Shown in pieces: positions 45,501-54,517 of a stretch of DNA of 64,000 bases (position 1 is the stretch's first letter; each line of letters starts with the position of its first letter). Origin of the DNA: Salinivirga sp035268865 (lineage in GTDB: Bacteria; Bacteroidota; Bacteroidia; Bacteroidales; Salinivirgaceae); assembly GCF_035268865.1 (NCBI RefSeq), contig NZ_DATFKB010000104.1, forward strand, positions 1-64,000, given 5' to 3'. The position numbers and the translations under genes were made by a program. The notes beneath the pieces are model-generated. The model saw nothing but the letters and a program-made list of their open reading frames with translations. It searched no databases and was not told where the DNA came from.

Positions 45501-45656
45501 ACATACTTTGGCGTGAACTACTACCTGTCAGGCCTTCACAGTTATGCCGGAGGAGATCCTGTACCAATACCAACATTTGTTTATGTAAGTATAGGGCTGC
45601 TTATCACCCTCTCATTGCTGTCATGGGTTAACCATAAAAATATGCGAACGGCCTAA
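42594..45656 (+). CDS. ccsBA: fused CcsB-CcsA (ResB-ResC) cytochrome c haem-attachment protein
   Basis: 1020 residues. The N-terminal ResB/CcsB half begins SPATMVVLLIMAAFFMGLAT and has four helices around a large periplasmic domain (about 100-420). The C-terminal CcsA half has eight or so helices and the tryptophan-rich WWD haem-binding motif, WGRYWGWDPKETW near residue 920, with flanking histidines in the following loops. It exports haem and ligates it to CxxCH sites in the periplasm (System II maturation). It starts 36 bp after the FNR-like gene and is probably cotranscribed, serving the roughly 15 haem sites encoded next door. Confidence 0.96.
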   Translation: MKHLRKLLFSPATMVVLLIMAAFFMGLATFIENDFGPKAAKNAIYNAWWFEVLLFLLAVNFFGSIFDRKLYKKRKWPVLLFHIAFVIILIGAAITRYFGYEGTMHIREGNASSSILLHEKALKVKPTEAHNFQHLFDYDIENPSSFEEAIELDGETYDITLSKNYNAAIEKAEPSEEGKPTIGFVLAGRSYRGFSYITQGEKRQYGMLTVAFSDTDTAADIRFSYKNDTFFIESRTPIAQGRMGDQEQRKLTAGKTALETKKLYQTANVNLVAQELYKSANIIAAPVRAQNHKASRPALIFNVSHNNKDKKVVVWQSREFTNNISTVKFGETSLDFAYGYKVIELPFEIYLNDFEIERYPGSHSPSSFSSHVTIYQEGKDPKPYHIYMNNILKMEGYRFYQSSYDKDEKGTILSVNHDTTGTTVTYIGYFLLTLGLLWSLVSKHTFLRNTKIKTLSVLALFMFLLTPFSDLKAQHKTHHTPKNIVSKNHALTFGKLLIQDDQGRTKPVNTLASDIMRKISRKSKIAGMNPAQFFLEMHVNPENLVHIPFIKVGNDRVQQIIGINSNYASYTDIVAPGKGYKLSGMVEKVYAKAPAERNKADKEVIKVDERVNICYGMFTGRFLRLFPAKDSAIDKWQTPDNAWKYAKNPEDSAFLKDVTGVYFQELSKAKKSGNYAQATEILNGIKKYQRSHAQYELPSESKTNMELTYYRWNIFKKLFPFYATVGLIYLFILVGSIISGKRFSPWLNRSFMILVLIGFLAHTAGLAIRWYISGHAPMSNGYESMIFVSWVTILAGFLFNRYSPFSLAATAILGGFTLMVANLSFMDPQITNLVPVLKSYWLTLHVSVITGSYGFLGLGAILGIINLILFMLQSKKNKTRINETIESLTVINHKTLILGVIFLTIGTFLGAVWANESWGRYWGWDPKETWSLITIIVYTVVTHARLVKNMNGIFVFNVLSVYAFFSVLMTYFGVNYYLSGLHSYAGGDPVPIPTFVYVSIGLLITLSLLSWVNHKNMRTA

Positions 45657-45679
45657 CAAATAAAATCATAACATTCATA

Positions 45680-45718
45680 AAAGCTGTATAGACAAAAATC
45701 TATGCAGCTTTTGTTTTA
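45680..45718 (+). terminator. rho-independent terminator after ccsBA
   Basis: AAAGCTGTATAGA (45680-45692) pairs with TCTATGCAGCTTT (45699-45711) with one G-U pair and a 6-nt loop, followed by a T-rich run. Confidence 0.88.
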
Positions 45719-45760
45719 TCTACTACGAAAAATTAAGATACAGCTCAATGAAAAATTAAT

Positions 45761-46276
45761 TCAAATAAAAAATAAAAGCAAGGTAGTTGTCAAAAAGAAA
45801 GTCGCCACAGCGGCTGCGAAGTAGAGTAACTTGCGGCGCCATTGAAAATCATCGCGACTGAGTATTCTGCGGATGGAATTCTGAATACGTAGCCTGGCAA
45901 AATTATTTTTGGTTATGATATCATCTACCACCAGCTCAGCCTGGTAAAGCTCCATCTCTTCTGTTTCGAGCTCCCCGGGATTATATAACAGAATAACATG
46001 CGTATTGAGCAGGTACTGCTTTATAGCCTCAATGGTTTCAAATACACTATTTGTATCTCTGGCATGTGCACTAACCGAAATAATAATAATATTTCGCTGT
46101 ATTTTTTTCACTGCCTGACTTTTTAGTTGGTCAAGAAGGTCATCAGCAGAATTGAAGCTGAAAATTTTATGATTTTCTACGCCGCGTGCTAAAACCTGTT
46201 TGAGCACACGTAGAAAATCCCTGTCGTCTTCGACAATATAAACAGAGGTGCGTAGTATTTTGTGTAAAAAGGCCAT
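45761..46276 (-). CDS. degenerate receiver domain with C-terminal membrane helix
   Basis: 171 residues from the second ATG. The first about 125 residues follow the response-regulator receiver fold: VYIVEDDRDFLRVL supplies the acidic pocket, and DDIITKN keeps the conserved Lys. At the phosphorylation site, strand 3 reads NIIIISVSAHARD, so a Ser stands where Asp is required and it cannot be phosphorylated normally. A basic linker is followed by a single transmembrane helix (about 150-170). It lies 3 bp downstream of the gene ending at 46289. It may be a membrane-tethered interaction domain. Confidence 0.7.
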   Translation of the reverse strand: MAFLHKILRTSVYIVEDDRDFLRVLKQVLARGVENHKIFSFNSADDLLDQLKSQAVKKIQRNIIIISVSAHARDTNSVFETIEAIKQYLLNTHVILLYNPGELETEEMELYQAELVVDDIITKNNFARLRIQNSIRRILSRDDFQWRRKLLYFAAAVATFFLTTTLLLFFI

Positions 46277-46288
46277 AACAATCAATTA

Positions 46289-47158
46289 TCAGAAGGTATA
46301 AGATATGTCTTTTTTCCGTCTATTCAATTGCTTTTTACTATTTTTTACATCTAAATTTTCTCTTAAAACCCACTTTCCATCTTCAAATTCGAGTCCGTCA
46401 AAAGTTAGATCAGACCCATAAGCTACTTTTTGTCCTTTGAGGGATGGCTTAATTGGTGTCATATGCTCAAAAACGACCATATCAATATCATCGTCGTAAA
46501 ATAACCTCATGGTAGCCATGTAAGAAAACTCAAACACGACTCTTTTTTTTCTGTCTTTTTTAAACTTAAATACGCTTTTCCCAAATCTGGGCACACCGCT
46601 TGAGCTGAAACTAAGCACATCTATTACCTTCCTGTTGACAAACAAATCGCCACCATCCCAGCCAAGCAGCAAATAATGGTTTCGCCTTTTAACTTTCGCC
46701 GGCACAATTTCATAGTATAAGGCACCATACCACTGGTCAGCCATCAGCACTTGTTGCTCAGGGTCTGAAATACTATCAGAAGCATCATGCAACTCGGTGA
46801 GTCGAATTTCATCTTTATCTTCATTATAAAACTGCACAAAGCAATAGTAATTATAGGTGCCATCTGGCTTGATGATATTCCAGTTTATTAATCGAAACTT
46901 CTCATCAGGCGATAATATTTTGCCGATAGTTTTCAAAGTATCGAACCCATGCTCAAATGAATCTTTTTCTTTCAGGATACGACCAAATATTTCTCTTATA
47001 GAATCATTCAATGCCAGTTTTTTATCAATATCTTGAATAGTACGCAAACGTGTAAAATAATCGGAAAGCGTATCATCCACACTTTCACTGGTCGCTCTTT
47101 GTGTCATACCCTCAAGGGACAGAAGCACCATTAAAATCAACAACAATCTTTTCAACAT
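46289..47158 (-). CDS. exported hypothetical protein
   Basis: 289 residues from the ATG of a signal peptide (MLKRLLLILMVLLSLEGMTQ); a longer frame adds 13 residues. The mature part is mixed alpha/beta with a repeated feel: LLLGWDGGDLFVNRKVIDVL, then FGKSVFKFKKDRKKRVVFEF and MRLFYDDDIDMVVFEH. I recall similar proteins of unknown function in Bacteroidota but cannot name a family. The pseudo-receiver gene follows 12 bp later, so the two form an operon, perhaps headed by the aminotransferase gene. Confidence 0.7.
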   Translation of the reverse strand: MLKRLLLILMVLLSLEGMTQRATSESVDDTLSDYFTRLRTIQDIDKKLALNDSIREIFGRILKEKDSFEHGFDTLKTIGKILSPDEKFRLINWNIIKPDGTYNYYCFVQFYNEDKDEIRLTELHDASDSISDPEQQVLMADQWYGALYYEIVPAKVKRRNHYLLLGWDGGDLFVNRKVIDVLSFSSSGVPRFGKSVFKFKKDRKKRVVFEFSYMATMRLFYDDDIDMVVFEHMTPIKPSLKGQKVAYGSDLTFDGLEFEDGKWVLRENLDVKNSKKQLNRRKKDISYTF

Positions 47159-47217
47159 GTTATGTGCTATATTTTTTTTTATAACGTTTTTATTCAATCT
47201 CTAGTATTTAATTCTAC

Positions 47218-48414
47218 CTAGACATGCTTGTTCACAAAAGTATCAATTAACCCGAGAAGCTTTTCGGCAATTTCAGTGGCCTGCTCATTGGTAATAATGA
47301 GTGGTGGTGCAATACGAAAAGCCTCCGGATTAAAAAGAAACGGATCGAAAATTATGCCGTTTTCAGCGGCGTATTTCATAAAATCAGGGATAAAAACATC
47401 GTCTAAATCCACAGCAAGAAAAAGCCCCTTCCCTCTTACATTTTTAATGCGGGGGTGTTTCATTTTTTGTCTGAAAATATTTCCCACTTCATTGGCACGT
47501 TGCGTAAGCTCATCGCGTAAAATAATTTCGAGCGAAGCTAAAGCAGCAGCACAAGAAACAGGATGCCCGCCAAAGGTTGTAATATGACCGAGCGCCGGGT
47601 TATAAGTGAGTTGATTCATCAACTGTTTATCGGCCACAAAAGCGCCAATGGGCATACCTCCGCCCATACTTTTCGCAATGGTCATAATATCGGGAACAAC
47701 ATCATAATGCTCATGGGCAAAGAGCTTACCAGTTCTTCCGAACCCGGTTTGAATTTCATCAAAGATGAGCAATGCGCCAACTTCATCGCAACGCGCCCTT
47801 AGTTGCTGCATGTATGACGTATCTGGCACTATAATTCCGGCTTCTGCCTGAACAGGCTCCACAACCACACATGCCGTGGTTTTATCTATTTTTGAGAGCT
47901 CTTCAGGTACATTAAAATTCAAATGTGTAATGCCCGGCAAAAGCGGGCGAAAAGCATTTTTTAATACCTCGTCCCCAAGTATACTCAGTGCTCCCTGGGT
48001 ACCGCCATGGTATGCATTGCGAAAAGCCACAACACCTGAGCGGCCTGTAGCACGTTTTGCCAGTTTCATGGCGCCTTCGATTGCCTCACTACCTGAATTT
48101 ACATAATAAACGGTATTCAGCTGAGCAGCTAATTTCGAAGTAAGTAATTCGGCATAACGCACTTGCGGACTTTGGATCATCTCGCCATAAACCATCAAAT
48201 GCATATGTTTGGCTGCCTGGTTTTGAACGGCTTTTACAACTTCGGGATGAGCATGCCCCACATTACTTACAGATACGCCGGATACCAGATCGATATATTT
48301 TTCGCCATTGTTTCCACGTAGATAAATACCCTCAGCACTTTCAATCTCAATAGCAAATGGATCAGTACTCGTCTGTGCTACGTGCTCAAAAAAAAGCTGG
48401 CGGTGAGTCAGCAT
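47218..48414 (-). CDS. class III pyridoxal-phosphate aminotransferase
   Basis: 398 residues. Substrate and cofactor motifs of the ornithine/acetylornithine aminotransferase group are present: VNSGSEAIEGAMKLA, FDEIQTGFGRTG, and the PLP lysine in TIAKSMGGGMPIGAFV. It transfers amino groups from an omega-amino or N-acetyl-amino substrate, which cannot be fixed. No arginine or lysine biosynthesis genes lie nearby, so the pathway is open. On the same strand as the two downstream genes of unknown function, with a 59-bp gap. Confidence 0.92.
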   Translation of the reverse strand: MLTHRQLFFEHVAQTSTDPFAIEIESAEGIYLRGNNGEKYIDLVSGVSVSNVGHAHPEVVKAVQNQAAKHMHLMVYGEMIQSPQVRYAELLTSKLAAQLNTVYYVNSGSEAIEGAMKLAKRATGRSGVVAFRNAYHGGTQGALSILGDEVLKNAFRPLLPGITHLNFNVPEELSKIDKTTACVVVEPVQAEAGIIVPDTSYMQQLRARCDEVGALLIFDEIQTGFGRTGKLFAHEHYDVVPDIMTIAKSMGGGMPIGAFVADKQLMNQLTYNPALGHITTFGGHPVSCAAALASLEIILRDELTQRANEVGNIFRQKMKHPRIKNVRGKGLFLAVDLDDVFIPDFMKYAAENGIIFDPFLFNPEAFRIAPPLIITNEQATEIAEKLLGLIDTFVNKHV

Positions 48415-48571
48415 CTTCTCTTAATTTTATTTTTTACTTTTTATTTCATTATAGAAACAGTGGGAGTAGTATATCTTCTTCTTAATAAACCGACTTTAAA
48501 CATAGCTTAAAAATGCATAAACTATCCATATACAAAGCCTCTCCTTTAACCTATTTCTATGGAAACCAGTG

Positions 48572-49285
48572 TTATTTCGAGATGAGGTTTAAATCGTCCA
48601 TGAGACCATCGCGGTATGATTTGCCAATTGGAATTACTTTGGTTCCGGTTTTTTCACCCATTATCACTGTATTGTCTTCAATCATATCAACTCTGTTTAC
48701 ATTGATGATATATGAACGATGAACCCTTTTAAATTTGTTTTCAGGCAGCTTATTTGCTATAGCTTTCATTGTGAAGTGTATAGTGTACCGATGCTCATAA
48801 GTAGCAACAATTACATAATTCTCCAAAGCTTCAATATAAATGATATCATTGTAATTTAAGCGAACAAGTGTAGAATTTTTCTTTTTAATAAAAATTTCGT
48901 CGTTGGTTTCACCTGAAATTTGCGCAGCATTATTGAATCGCTTTTGTGCTTTATTTACAGATTTTATAAAGCGGGGTAAACTGACTGGTTTAAGCAAGTA
49001 ATCTGTTACATCGTACTCAAAAGCTTCAATTGCATATTTTTCTTTACCTGAAATAATAATTATCTGAGGGGGATTGTCAAGTGTATTCAAGAAATCCAAA
49101 CCAGACATCTCCGGCATTTCAATATCGAGAAAAATTAAATCTATGCTATCGGGTCCGTTAAAGGCCTGGATGGCATCCATAGCATTATCGTAAGATGCGA
49201 TTAAATCTAATGATTCCGATTTTTTAACAAATTCTTCAATTACTTTTCGTGATAACTGATCATCGTCAATGATTATGCAATTCAT
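48572..49285 (-). CDS. LytTR-type response regulator
   Basis: 237 residues from the ATG beginning MNCIIIDDDQLSRK; an ATG three codons upstream (49294) is an alternative, and one at 49354 would add 23 unlike residues. The receiver domain (1-115) has the acidic pair in IIDDD and the phospho-acceptor Asp in IDLIFLDIEMPE, plus Lys in DYLLKPVS. The LytTR DNA-binding domain follows (about 135-235, IYIEALENYVIVAT and FKRVHRSYIINV). The partner histidine kinase is not adjacent. It is monocistronic, convergent with nothing close, and divergent from the subtilase gene. Confidence 0.93.
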   Translation of the reverse strand: MNCIIIDDDQLSRKVIEEFVKKSESLDLIASYDNAMDAIQAFNGPDSIDLIFLDIEMPEMSGLDFLNTLDNPPQIIIISGKEKYAIEAFEYDVTDYLLKPVSLPRFIKSVNKAQKRFNNAAQISGETNDEIFIKKKNSTLVRLNYNDIIYIEALENYVIVATYEHRYTIHFTMKAIANKLPENKFKRVHRSYIINVNRVDMIEDNTVIMGEKTGTKVIPIGKSYRDGLMDDLNLISK

Positions 49286-49518
49286 AGCTTCCATGTTTTT
49301 GCGTGTCAATAATTGTTGATGGGCCTTACCAAAATAACCCTGACCTCTCAACAACCTTAAATCAAAAATATAATTATTTTCGTGGTTATTTGTCCATTAT
49401 TAACCATATAAAATTCAAATATAGTCAATAATTTAGCTAAAAATATGAATAATTTTCAATTTTTTAATCTTTAACACCTTGTTTTCCGTTATTGAAGTAA
49501 TAAGACAAAGCTGAAAAA

Positions 49519-52161
49519 ATGAAAAACCTCACATTCTTACTGATTGCAACTTTTTTGTTCTTTGCCAGCACAGGCTTAGCCCAAAACTATAATGTTATAC
49601 TTAAAACAAAAAACACAAATTTTAATCTAAGTCAGGTTAATAAGAAGTTTCAGTTGGTTCCGCTATTTCCAGCCCACTATAAAAATGCACAAAAGGGCAA
49701 TAAAAGCAGGTTGGCTAATATCTTCAGCATTTCAACCGCCTCGAAGACAGAACAAATACAGATCATAAAACAACTCAACCAACTACCAGAAATTATTTAT
49801 GCCGTTGAAAAACCCACGGTATATTTATTCGATACCACAAACGACCCTTCAATAAGTCAGCAGTACTATCTTGGTGCAATAAATGCTTTTGCTGCATGGG
49901 ATATTGAGCAGGGCGATTCCACCACCGTAATAGGCATTATTGATACAGGAACAGATTTTACGCACGATGACTTAAACACGAAGGTCCATCGCAATTATGC
50001 CGATCCTGTAAACGGTATAGACGATGACCTGGATGGATTTGTTGACAATTTTAATGGATGGGATTTGAGTGAAAATAACAATAACCCACAGGCAGATATT
50101 AACGGTCATGGGGTAAAAGTAGCAGGTATTGCAGCCGCTGCAGCGAATAACAATATTGGCATTGCCGGGGCCGGGCGCGACATTAGTTACCTACCCATAA
50201 AGGTTATGAACAGCAACGGAGAATTGAACACGGCCTGGGAAGGCATTGTATACGCTGCGGACCATGGTGTAGATGTGGCCGTATGCTCATGGGGTGGTTT
50301 GGTTGAATCTCCCTTTGCCCGCGACATTATTGAATATGCTGTTTATGATAAAGATATGGTAATTGTTGCTGCAGCCGGCAATAACGATAATGAAGAGTTA
50401 TTTTATCCCGCGGCTTACAAAGAAGTAATTTCGGTAGCTGCAACCAATCAAAATGATCAGAAGTGGGCAGGCTCATCTTACGGTTATTATGTGGACCTCT
50501 CAGCTCCCGGTCAGGATATTTATTCAACAGCCCTCGGCAACAATTACAGTAGCGGCTCCGGCACTTCTTATGCTGCACCATCGGTTGGTGCAATTGCCGC
50601 ACTGGTAAGGCATCAGCGGCCCCATCTAAATACTTTTCAGGTAATGCAACAAATTATTAATTCAACCTACTTCTTAGATACGATTCCCCAAAACGTGATT
50701 TATAGCAATAAACTTGGGAGCGGAAGGCTCGACGCCTATAAAGCTCTTTCAGACACCATGATAAGTGGCGTTGACATTACCGAAATGCACACCCATGGAT
50801 TAACAGCGGCAGGTGATACAATACACATGCGAGGCATATTGACAAACCATTTGCAAAGTGCCGCCATCTCTATAGAAGTTGAGTCTCTATCCGATTTTGC
50901 TTCTCTGTTAACAACATCATTGAATGCCGGGATCCTAAATACTGGCGAATCGTTCTCAATAGAAAATAATGAGGTGCCTGTTATTCTTCATGATGACATA
51001 CCATTCGATGAAAAAATCACCATAAAATTCCGCATTAATGACGGCCAAAAATCATACAACCGCTATTTCTCATTCTATGCCAATCAGTCGTACATTGACC
51101 TCACCCGCCAGGAGCTAAACATGACAGTTCCCGCAAATGGGCGTCTGGGGTTTAATAGAATTAGTCCTTTGCAGGGTAACGGCATCTGGCTGGATAACTA
51201 CACCAATATGGTATGGGAGGCCGGATTGATTTATGGTAACAGCACAAATGAGGTAATCAGCACTTTCATAGGAGCCACAGGATTACAAACGCTGAGTATT
51301 GCCGACACAGCATATTTTGGAACGGATAGCTTAACAATTCATGCTGTGATGATTGACACCAATAAAACAAGCCTCATGCAAATAAAAACTTTGCAAAAAA
51401 TAAGTATCGTTAACTATCCGGAATTAACATCTACCATATTTATTTCTTATGCCTTCATCAACAAAAGCGAAAACACCTATAATGACTTCCATGCAGGCTT
51501 GTTTTTTGACTGGGATTTAATAAACGCAACGACCAACCACATGTACTTTGACAATAACAATCAAATTGCATATTGTGAAAACACTTTGGAAGGCAATATG
51601 CTTACCGGAATTAAAATCCATAACCAACCCTTTCATCACTATGCTTTCGAGCTAAAAGAAGATACTGAAGGTATTGACATCACAGACGGATTCACAAACG
51701 AAGAGAGGTGGTTTGCACTCTCGAATGAGCGACAAGAAGCGGGTTCGAGTTCTGGTGATGATGTGGCACATCTGGTTGGTACAGAAGGCATGACTTTAAA
51801 TCCAGGCGACACCATTTCTACGACGTTTATTCTCACTGCCGGATTTCACCTTTCAAATATCATCACGAATATCAATGAAGCAGAGAATTATTTATCCGGT
51901 AGCACATCGGTCACAGCACCAATATCAAAAACCAGGTTAACCATATATCCCCAGCCATCTGACTCAAAAGTAATAATATCATGTGACAGTTACCTGCGCA
52001 GAATAGAAATTTACAACTTGAACGGAAAGCCAGAGAAACAACTCAACCTACACACAAAACAATATTTACTTAACACAGAAGATCTTGCAAAAGGCATCTA
52101 TGTTGTAAAAGCATACACCGCTGGTGGAGCCGTAAAAAATTCAAAACTTGTGATACAGTAA
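49519..52161 (+). CDS. subtilisin-like (S8) serine protease, T9SS cargo
   Basis: 880 residues: signal peptide (1-21), an inhibitor-like propeptide (about 25-95), then the peptidase domain with Asp142 (GIIDTGTDF), His197 (NGHGVKVAGI) and Ser350 (GSGTSYAAPS). A long beta-rich region (about 420-790) follows. The last 75 residues (LTIYPQPSDSKVIIS through YVVKAYTAGG) form a type A T9SS sorting domain, so it is exported across the outer membrane. It probably degrades extracellular proteins. Confidence 0.95.
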   Translation: MKNLTFLLIATFLFFASTGLAQNYNVILKTKNTNFNLSQVNKKFQLVPLFPAHYKNAQKGNKSRLANIFSISTASKTEQIQIIKQLNQLPEIIYAVEKPTVYLFDTTNDPSISQQYYLGAINAFAAWDIEQGDSTTVIGIIDTGTDFTHDDLNTKVHRNYADPVNGIDDDLDGFVDNFNGWDLSENNNNPQADINGHGVKVAGIAAAAANNNIGIAGAGRDISYLPIKVMNSNGELNTAWEGIVYAADHGVDVAVCSWGGLVESPFARDIIEYAVYDKDMVIVAAAGNNDNEELFYPAAYKEVISVAATNQNDQKWAGSSYGYYVDLSAPGQDIYSTALGNNYSSGSGTSYAAPSVGAIAALVRHQRPHLNTFQVMQQIINSTYFLDTIPQNVIYSNKLGSGRLDAYKALSDTMISGVDITEMHTHGLTAAGDTIHMRGILTNHLQSAAISIEVESLSDFASLLTTSLNAGILNTGESFSIENNEVPVILHDDIPFDEKITIKFRINDGQKSYNRYFSFYANQSYIDLTRQELNMTVPANGRLGFNRISPLQGNGIWLDNYTNMVWEAGLIYGNSTNEVISTFIGATGLQTLSIADTAYFGTDSLTIHAVMIDTNKTSLMQIKTLQKISIVNYPELTSTIFISYAFINKSENTYNDFHAGLFFDWDLINATTNHMYFDNNNQIAYCENTLEGNMLTGIKIHNQPFHHYAFELKEDTEGIDITDGFTNEERWFALSNERQEAGSSSGDDVAHLVGTEGMTLNPGDTISTTFILTAGFHLSNIITNINEAENYLSGSTSVTAPISKTRLTIYPQPSDSKVIISCDSYLRRIEIYNLNGKPEKQLNLHTKQYLLNTEDLAKGIYVVKAYTAGGAVKNSKLVIQ

Positions 52162-52173
52162 CACTGCACTACC

Positions 52174-53055
52174 TCAGTTTGATTTTTTAAGCACTTCAAT
52201 ACAATTTGCAAGACTTGCTTCCCAATGCGGAATTGCGATATGAAACTGGTTTTTAATTTTTCGTTTATCGAGCACACTGTAATGCGGGCGTTTTGCGGGT
52301 GTGGGATAATCACTGGTGGGTATCGGGTTTACTTTCACACGGTTATTTGCGATTTGCTGAATTTTCAGGGCAAAATCGAACCATGAGCAAACGCCTTCAT
52401 TGGTAAAATGATATATACCCCGTGCAAAATCATCATCATTTAAATATTGAATCGTTATAGCATTAATAGCATCGGCCAAATCACCTGCATAAGTTGGACT
52501 GCCAACCTGGTCATCAATTACACCGAGTTGCTTACGCTCCCCGCCCAGCCTCAGCATGGTTTTTACAAAGTTTTTACCATACTCAGAATATAGCCATGCA
52601 GTGCGTATTATAATGGCATTGCTGTATGTTTTTTGGATGGATTCTTCGCCCAGTGCCTTGGTCTCCCCGTAAAAATTCACCGGCCTTATGGGATCGTTTT
52701 CTATATACGGTCGAAAACCTTCGCCGCTAAATACATAATCTGTAGAAATATGTATTAAAAATACATCAAACATTTTACATTTCTCAGCCAGCACAAGCGG
52801 GCCTTTCTGGTTCACTTTGAGTGCCATCTCCTTTTCGTTCTCGGCATTATCAACATCTGTATATGCAGAGCAATTAATAAGCACATCTGGCCGAATCTCC
52901 TGTAGCTTTTCCTCAACTTGCCGGCGTGAGATAATATCCAGTTCATCAATATCAAGACCCACTACATTAAAGTGATTGTTATGCAGCAGAGCTTCCTTAA
53001 CTTTTTGTCCTAATTGGCCATTGATACCAGAAATCAATATTGTTTTTTTAGGCAT
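52174..53055 (-). CDS. rfbD: dTDP-4-dehydrorhamnose reductase
   Basis: 293 residues from the ATG beginning MPKKTILISGINGQLGQK; a longer frame would add 19 residues inside rfbC. A short-chain dehydrogenase fold with NADPH motif GINGQLG and catalytic YGETKALGE (Tyr-x-x-x-Lys) after HISTDYVFSG. It makes dTDP-L-rhamnose, the last step. The start overlaps the rfbC stop by 8 bp, so the two are coupled. Confidence 0.96.
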   Translation of the reverse strand: MPKKTILISGINGQLGQKVKEALLHNNHFNVVGLDIDELDIISRRQVEEKLQEIRPDVLINCSAYTDVDNAENEKEMALKVNQKGPLVLAEKCKMFDVFLIHISTDYVFSGEGFRPYIENDPIRPVNFYGETKALGEESIQKTYSNAIIIRTAWLYSEYGKNFVKTMLRLGGERKQLGVIDDQVGSPTYAGDLADAINAITIQYLNDDDFARGIYHFTNEGVCSWFDFALKIQQIANNRVKVNPIPTSDYPTPAKRPHYSVLDKRKIKNQFHIAIPHWEASLANCIEVLKKSN

Positions 53056-53608
53056 GAAACTCAAATTTATTGACACATTTATTAAAAGCAGGGTGCACTT
53101 TATCCTTATCACTCAAACGTGCTTCATCATATGTAATACCCCAATCGATATTGAGTTCGGCATCAAAGGGATTAATTCCTCCTTCAGCTTCGGGATGATA
53201 ATAGGCATCGCACTTATATTGTACCAGCGCTGTTTCGCTCAATACTGCATAACCATGTGCAAACCCTTTTGGAACCAGAAGTTGCTTATGGTTTTCTTTA
53301 GTAAGCTTAACACTGAACCAACGTCCAAAAGTTGGTGATCCTTTACGTAAATCAACAGCCACATCGTTTATCTCCCCCTCAATAGCCCTTATAAGCTTAC
53401 TTTGCGCGAAAGGTGGATGCTGATAATGCAATCCACGCAATACGCCTCGCTGACTCATGGCCTGATTATCCTGCACAAAGTCATAATGAAGACCCTGCTT
53501 CTCAAAGGCTTGCTTATTGTATGATTCATAAAAATATCCGCGCTCATCTCCGAATATTTTTGGTTCTATAATTAACAAATCGGAGATGGGTGTTTCAATA
53601 ATTTTCAT
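53048..53608 (-). CDS. rfbC: dTDP-4-dehydrorhamnose 3,5-epimerase
   Basis: 186 residues, a cupin of the normal length. The catalytic His lies in GVLRGLHYQHPPFAQSKL, and the Tyr partner region is VQYKCDAYYHPE. FGDERGYFYESYNKQAF is the substrate-binding opening. It epimerises C3 and C5 of the sugar. It lies between rfbA (3-bp gap) and rfbD (overlap). Confidence 0.97.
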   Translation of the reverse strand: MKIIETPISDLLIIEPKIFGDERGYFYESYNKQAFEKQGLHYDFVQDNQAMSQRGVLRGLHYQHPPFAQSKLIRAIEGEINDVAVDLRKGSPTFGRWFSVKLTKENHKQLLVPKGFAHGYAVLSETALVQYKCDAYYHPEAEGGINPFDAELNIDWGITYDEARLSDKDKVHPAFNKCVNKFEFHA

Positions 53609-53611
53609 GTA

Positions 53612-54484
53612 TTAACTGTTTTTCCTGGCTACTTCAAATAAATATTCGCCATACTGGTTCTTCTTAAGCTCTTCAGCCAATTTTAACAATTGCGCTCTGT
53701 CGATAAATCCTTTTTTATAGGCAATTTCCTCAATGCAGGCAATCTTCAGGCCCTGACGCTGTTCTATGGTTTCTACATAGTTAGATGCATTATGCAGGCT
53801 CTCATGCGTGCCGGTATCGAGCCAGGCAAAGCCTCGACCAAGCAATTCCACATTAAGTTTCCCTTCTTTGAGGTACATTCTGTTCAGGTCGGTAATTTCC
53901 AGTTCTCCCCTGGCTGAAGGCTTCAACGCTTTAGCTTTTTCTACCACGGTATTGTCATAAAAATATAAGCCGGTAACCGCATAGTTCGACTTAGGATTTT
54001 CCGGCTTCTCCTCAATACTGAGCACATGGCCGTGTTCGTCGAATTCTGCCACCCCATATCGTTGCGGATCTTTCACATAGTAACCAAAAACAGTAGCTCC
54101 CTGCTGGCGCTCTACAGCATTGCGCAAAATGCCTGAAAATCCATATCCATAAAAAATATTATCGCCAAGGATCAGACACGCCTGATCATTCCCAATAAAT
54201 TCATCCCCAATAATAAAAGCCTGAGCGAGGCCATCGGGCGATGGTTGCTCTGCATACTGAATATTTAATCCATACTGGCTGCCATCTTCAAATAAATTCT
54301 GATACAATGGTAAATCACGGGGTGTTGAAATTATGAGGATATCTTTTATACCTGCCAGCATCAGTACCGACAAGGGGTAATAAATCATTGGCTTATCGTA
54401 AACCGGAATGATTTGTTTTGAGATACTTTTCGTAATAGGATAAAGCCTGGTGCCGGCGCCACCGGCCAGAATAATACCTTTCAT
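53612..54484 (-). CDS. rfbA: glucose-1-phosphate thymidylyltransferase
   Basis: 290 residues. The nucleotide-binding opening is GIILAGGAGTRLYPITKSIS, with YDKPMIYYPLSVLMLAGI and CLILGDNIFYG, all standard for RfbA, which makes dTDP-glucose from dTTP and glucose-1-phosphate. It heads rfbC-rfbD with a 3-bp gap and follows the decarboxylase gene by 33 bp. rfbB, needed between this and rfbC, is not in the window. Confidence 0.97.
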   Translation of the reverse strand: MKGIILAGGAGTRLYPITKSISKQIIPVYDKPMIYYPLSVLMLAGIKDILIISTPRDLPLYQNLFEDGSQYGLNIQYAEQPSPDGLAQAFIIGDEFIGNDQACLILGDNIFYGYGFSGILRNAVERQQGATVFGYYVKDPQRYGVAEFDEHGHVLSIEEKPENPKSNYAVTGLYFYDNTVVEKAKALKPSARGELEITDLNRMYLKEGKLNVELLGRGFAWLDTGTHESLHNASNYVETIEQRQGLKIACIEEIAYKKGFIDRAQLLKLAEELKKNQYGEYLFEVARKNS

Positions 54485-54517
54485 TTTATTGTGATTTAAA
54501 TTTTTAATTGCTCCATT

